Positions 6,873 through 8,661 of a stretch of DNA of 8,661 nt are shown piece by piece. Under the pieces are notes generated by a model. It was not told the DNA's origin and made no database searches. It worked only from the letters and a program-made list of their open reading frames with translations. The translations under genes and the position numbers were made by a program. Within the stretch, counting starts at the first letter, position 1, and the number at the start of each line of letters is the position of its first letter. This stretch comes from Bacteroidota bacterium (GTDB lineage Bacteria > Bacteroidota > Bacteroidia > NS11-12g > UBA955), in NCBI GenBank assembly GCA_947460045.1, contig CANHGC010000052.1, positions 1 through 8,661 of the forward strand, written 5' to 3'.

Positions 6873-8123
6873 ATGGAAGCAGAAATCATTACCATTGGGG
6901 ACGAGTTGCTGATTGGACAAACCATCGATACCAACAGCGCTTATCTTGGGCAACAATTGGGCAAAATTGGCATTTCTGTTTCCCGTAAAACAGCCATTTC
7001 GGACCAAGAAAACGCCATACTTTCGGCCATCGCCGAATCACAATCCCGCGTAAATATTTTGATTATTACAGGCGGATTGGGGCCTACCAAGGACGATATC
7101 ACCAAGAAAACCTTGTGTAAATACTTCGATTGTGGCTATCGCATGGATGAAAACGTGGTGAATCAACTCCAAAAAATGTTCGAGAAAAGGGGGCGCGTGA
7201 TGTTGGAAACCAATCTGGTACAAGCCAATATGCCAGAAGCTTGTGAAACCTTAACCAATGAAGTGGGCACAGCACCTGGGATGTGGTTCTTCAGAAACAA
7301 CCAAGTGCTGATTTCTTTACCCGGCGTTCCGGGCGAAGTGTATCATTTGATTGAAAAACAAGTGATTCCAAAGCTTCAACAAGAATTCAACCTCCCCATG
7401 GTGGAACATCGCACATTGGTCACAGTGCAAAAAGCTGAGAGTTTGCTTTCTCGCGATTTGGAATCCTTTGAAGCGTCGCTGCCCGAAAACATTGGGTTGG
7501 CCTATTTACCCAGTTTTAATACGGTAAAATTGCGCCTTACCCAAAAGGTGGAAAACATCAACGACTTAAGCATCGATCATTATTTCAAACTCTTACAACA
7601 AACCATCGCAGAGGATGTGTTTTGTTTGGAAGACATCGATCCGGCACTTCACGTGTCGCGGTATTTGATACAAAATAACATTTCCTTCAGCACCGCCGAG
7701 AGTTGCACTGGGGGTTGGGTGGCTCATCGATTGATGCAAGCACCGGGCATTTCCGCGGTTTACCCTGGTTCCATCGTGGCCTATTCCAACGAGGTAAAAG
7801 CAACAGAATTGGGCGTACCCAGCCACATTTTCGAAGAAGAAGGTGCCGTGAGCGAGGCTTGTTCCTTGGCGATGGCCGATGGCGTTCGAAAAAAATTCGG
7901 TGTAGAATTGGGCATCTCAACCACCGGAATTGCAGGTCCCGGAGGAGGAACAGAAAAAAAGCCGGTGGGGTTGGTCTACATCGCCGTGAGCTATAAAGAA
8001 AATTCTATGGTCAAGAAATTTAGACTGTTTGGCAACCGCGAACAAATTATCCAACGGAGCAGCAATGCAGCGCTGTGGATGGTAAAACAAATTTTGGATT
8101 TACCCACAGAAATCCTGCCTTAA
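6873..8123 (+). CDS. cinA: CinA-like two-domain protein (nicotinamide-nucleotide amidase)
   Basis: CinA-family proteins join an N-terminal domain of the molybdopterin-binding (MoaB/MogA) fold to a C-terminal PncC-type domain that deamidates nicotinamide mononucleotide to nicotinate mononucleotide, feeding NAD salvage; in some members the N-terminal domain hydrolyses ADP-ribose. Here the 416 residues show the N-terminal motifs IGDELLIGQTIDTNSAYL (about 8-25) and TGGLGPTKDD at 66-75, plus SLPGVPGE near 150. The PncC domain from about 255 has AESCTGG with catalytic serine S277, YPGSIVAYSN, and GIAGPGGGT at 352-360. Length and motifs are normal, with no damage. ATG at 6873 begins MEAEIITIGDELL as in homologues; a TTG five codons upstream is unlikely because it lies within the promoter region. 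The old name refers to competence-induced genes, but nothing here suggests a link to transformation. Confidence 0.95.
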   Translation: MEAEIITIGDELLIGQTIDTNSAYLGQQLGKIGISVSRKTAISDQENAILSAIAESQSRVNILIITGGLGPTKDDITKKTLCKYFDCGYRMDENVVNQLQKMFEKRGRVMLETNLVQANMPEACETLTNEVGTAPGMWFFRNNQVLISLPGVPGEVYHLIEKQVIPKLQQEFNLPMVEHRTLVTVQKAESLLSRDLESFEASLPENIGLAYLPSFNTVKLRLTQKVENINDLSIDHYFKLLQQTIAEDVFCLEDIDPALHVSRYLIQNNISFSTAESCTGGWVAHRLMQAPGISAVYPGSIVAYSNEVKATELGVPSHIFEEEGAVSEACSLAMADGVRKKFGVELGISTTGIAGPGGGTEKKPVGLVYIAVSYKENSMVKKFRLFGNREQIIQRSSNAALWMVKQILDLPTEILP

Positions 8124-8161
8124 TTGACAGGCCAAATTCATAAGAATCCTATTATTTTCAG

Positions 8162-8169
8162 TACCTTTG
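8162..8169 (+). promoter_or_regulatory. -7 box TACCTTTG of guaA
   Basis: An exact TAnnTTTG ending 10 nt before the guaA ATG, in the 56-nt gap after cinA. No well-placed TTTG is visible at -33. The leader would be about 5 nt or less, leaving no room for a purine riboswitch or attenuator. It suggests guaA is transcribed from its own promoter and not only by readthrough from cinA. Confidence 0.48.
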
Positions 8170-8179
8170 CGGTAGATTC

Positions 8180-8661
8180 ATGACTGAAAAAATTCTCATT
8201 CTCGACTTTGGTTCTCAGTATACCCAATTGATCGCACGTCGCTTGCGCGAATTGTTTGTTTATTGCGAAATCCACCCCTATAACCACATCCCTGAATTAA
8301 ATACCGATATCAAAGGCATCATCCTATCCGGCAGTCCTTGCTCGGTCAATGAAACGGATGCGCCCATGGTTGATTTGTCTGTGTTGATGTCGCACGGTCC
8401 CCTACTCGGCGTTTGCTATGGGGCTCAATTGTTGGCCAAGGTATACGGTGGTGTAGTCTCTCGGAGCGATCACCGCGAATATGGCAGGGCGATGATGCAG
8501 AGAACTGGAAACGACAGTCAACTATTATCGGAATTGAGCGATGAATCTCAAGTTTGGATGAGCCATGGCGATACCATCACCGCATTACCGGCACATGCAC
8601 AAGTGATTGCAAAAACAGATTCTATTCCGGTGGCTGCCTTTTCTTTGGAAAGCGAACATCC
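8180..8661 (+). CDS. guaA: GMP synthase (glutamine-hydrolysing), N-terminal part
   Basis: GuaA converts XMP to GMP, using ammonia released from glutamine by an N-terminal class I amidotransferase domain and an ATP pyrophosphatase domain that follows. The window holds 160 complete codons, all amidotransferase: ILDFGSQYTQLIARRLRE at 7-24, the oxyanion-loop region ILSGSP at 48-53, nucleophile C79 in GVCYGAQ, and the GuaA-typical WMSHGD near 134. The frame is open to the edge, so the gene is cut by the window, not broken. The catalytic His-Glu pair (the HPE motif in this family) and the ATP-binding domain should lie just beyond the edge. No Shine-Dalgarno precedes the ATG. It lies 56 nt after cinA on the same strand. 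Confidence 0.96.
   Translation, partial: MTEKILILDFGSQYTQLIARRLRELFVYCEIHPYNHIPELNTDIKGIILSGSPCSVNETDAPMVDLSVLMSHGPLLGVCYGAQLLAKVYGGVVSRSDHREYGRAMMQRTGNDSQLLSELSDESQVWMSHGDTITALPAHAQVIAKTDSIPVAAFSLESEH

Noticed and set aside
6331..6912. A 193-codon open frame on the plus strand across rnhA
   Set aside because: It is antisense to rnhA, whose active-site motifs are all intact, and it runs into the start of cinA. The translation is low in recognisable motifs.
8124..8129. TTGACA, identical to the E. coli -35 consensus, before guaA
   Set aside because: No TATAAT-like sequence lies about 17 nt downstream (nearest TATTAT is 20 nt away), and this phylum uses a different promoter form, present at 8162-8169.
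8114..8132. CCTG...CAGG hairpin at the end of cinA
   Set aside because: Only 4 bp of stem with a 10-nt loop and no T-tract, so not a terminator.
1..8661. Mobile elements, CRISPR repeats, tRNA/rRNA genes, toxin-antitoxin or defence genes
   Set aside because: I looked for transposase motifs, terminal or tandem repeats, regularly spaced repeats and RNA-gene signatures by eye and found none. All intact genes are recognisable housekeeping families apart from the lipoprotein.

Overview
The window looks like an ordinary chromosomal segment of a Bacteroidota (Bacteroidetes) bacterium. Three things point there. The start codons lack Shine-Dalgarno sequences. Boxes of the Bacteroidota -7 promoter form TAnnTTTG recur just before start codons. 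The proteins (long Lon with an acidic N-terminal extension, PfkA, GuaA, a Ser/Thr/Asn-rich lipoprotein) have a Bacteroidota flavour. I would not go below phylum from this sequence alone.

Layout, left to right: the first 15 codons of a minus-strand gene that leaves the window; lon (minus), an ATP-dependent protease; a 159-bp divergent promoter region; a plus-strand gene for an exported lipoprotein of unknown function, closed by a strong intrinsic terminator; pfkA and recN (plus), 15 nt apart and probably one transcript; rnhA (minus), whose 3' end overlaps the end of recN by 21 nt; a 59-bp divergent region; cinA (plus); and the first 160 codons of guaA (plus), cut by the window edge.

The genes are housekeeping: protein quality control (Lon), glycolysis (PfkA), DNA break repair (RecN), removal of RNA-DNA hybrids (RNase HI), pyridine-nucleotide salvage (CinA) and GMP synthesis (GuaA). 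They do not form one obvious pathway. I see no mobile element, CRISPR array, tRNA, rRNA, toxin-antitoxin or defence locus, and no evidence of a new multi-gene system.

The most interesting signal is regulatory. Four starts (the left-edge gene, rnhA, cinA, guaA) have a perfect TAnnTTTG box ending only 4 to 10 nt before the start codon, which predicts leaderless or nearly leaderless mRNAs. Other points worth a look are an Asp-to-Asn change at the Mg/ATP loop of PfkA, a hairpin plus T-tract embedded in the overlapping recN/rnhA ends, and an 8-bp inverted repeat between lon and the lipoprotein gene.
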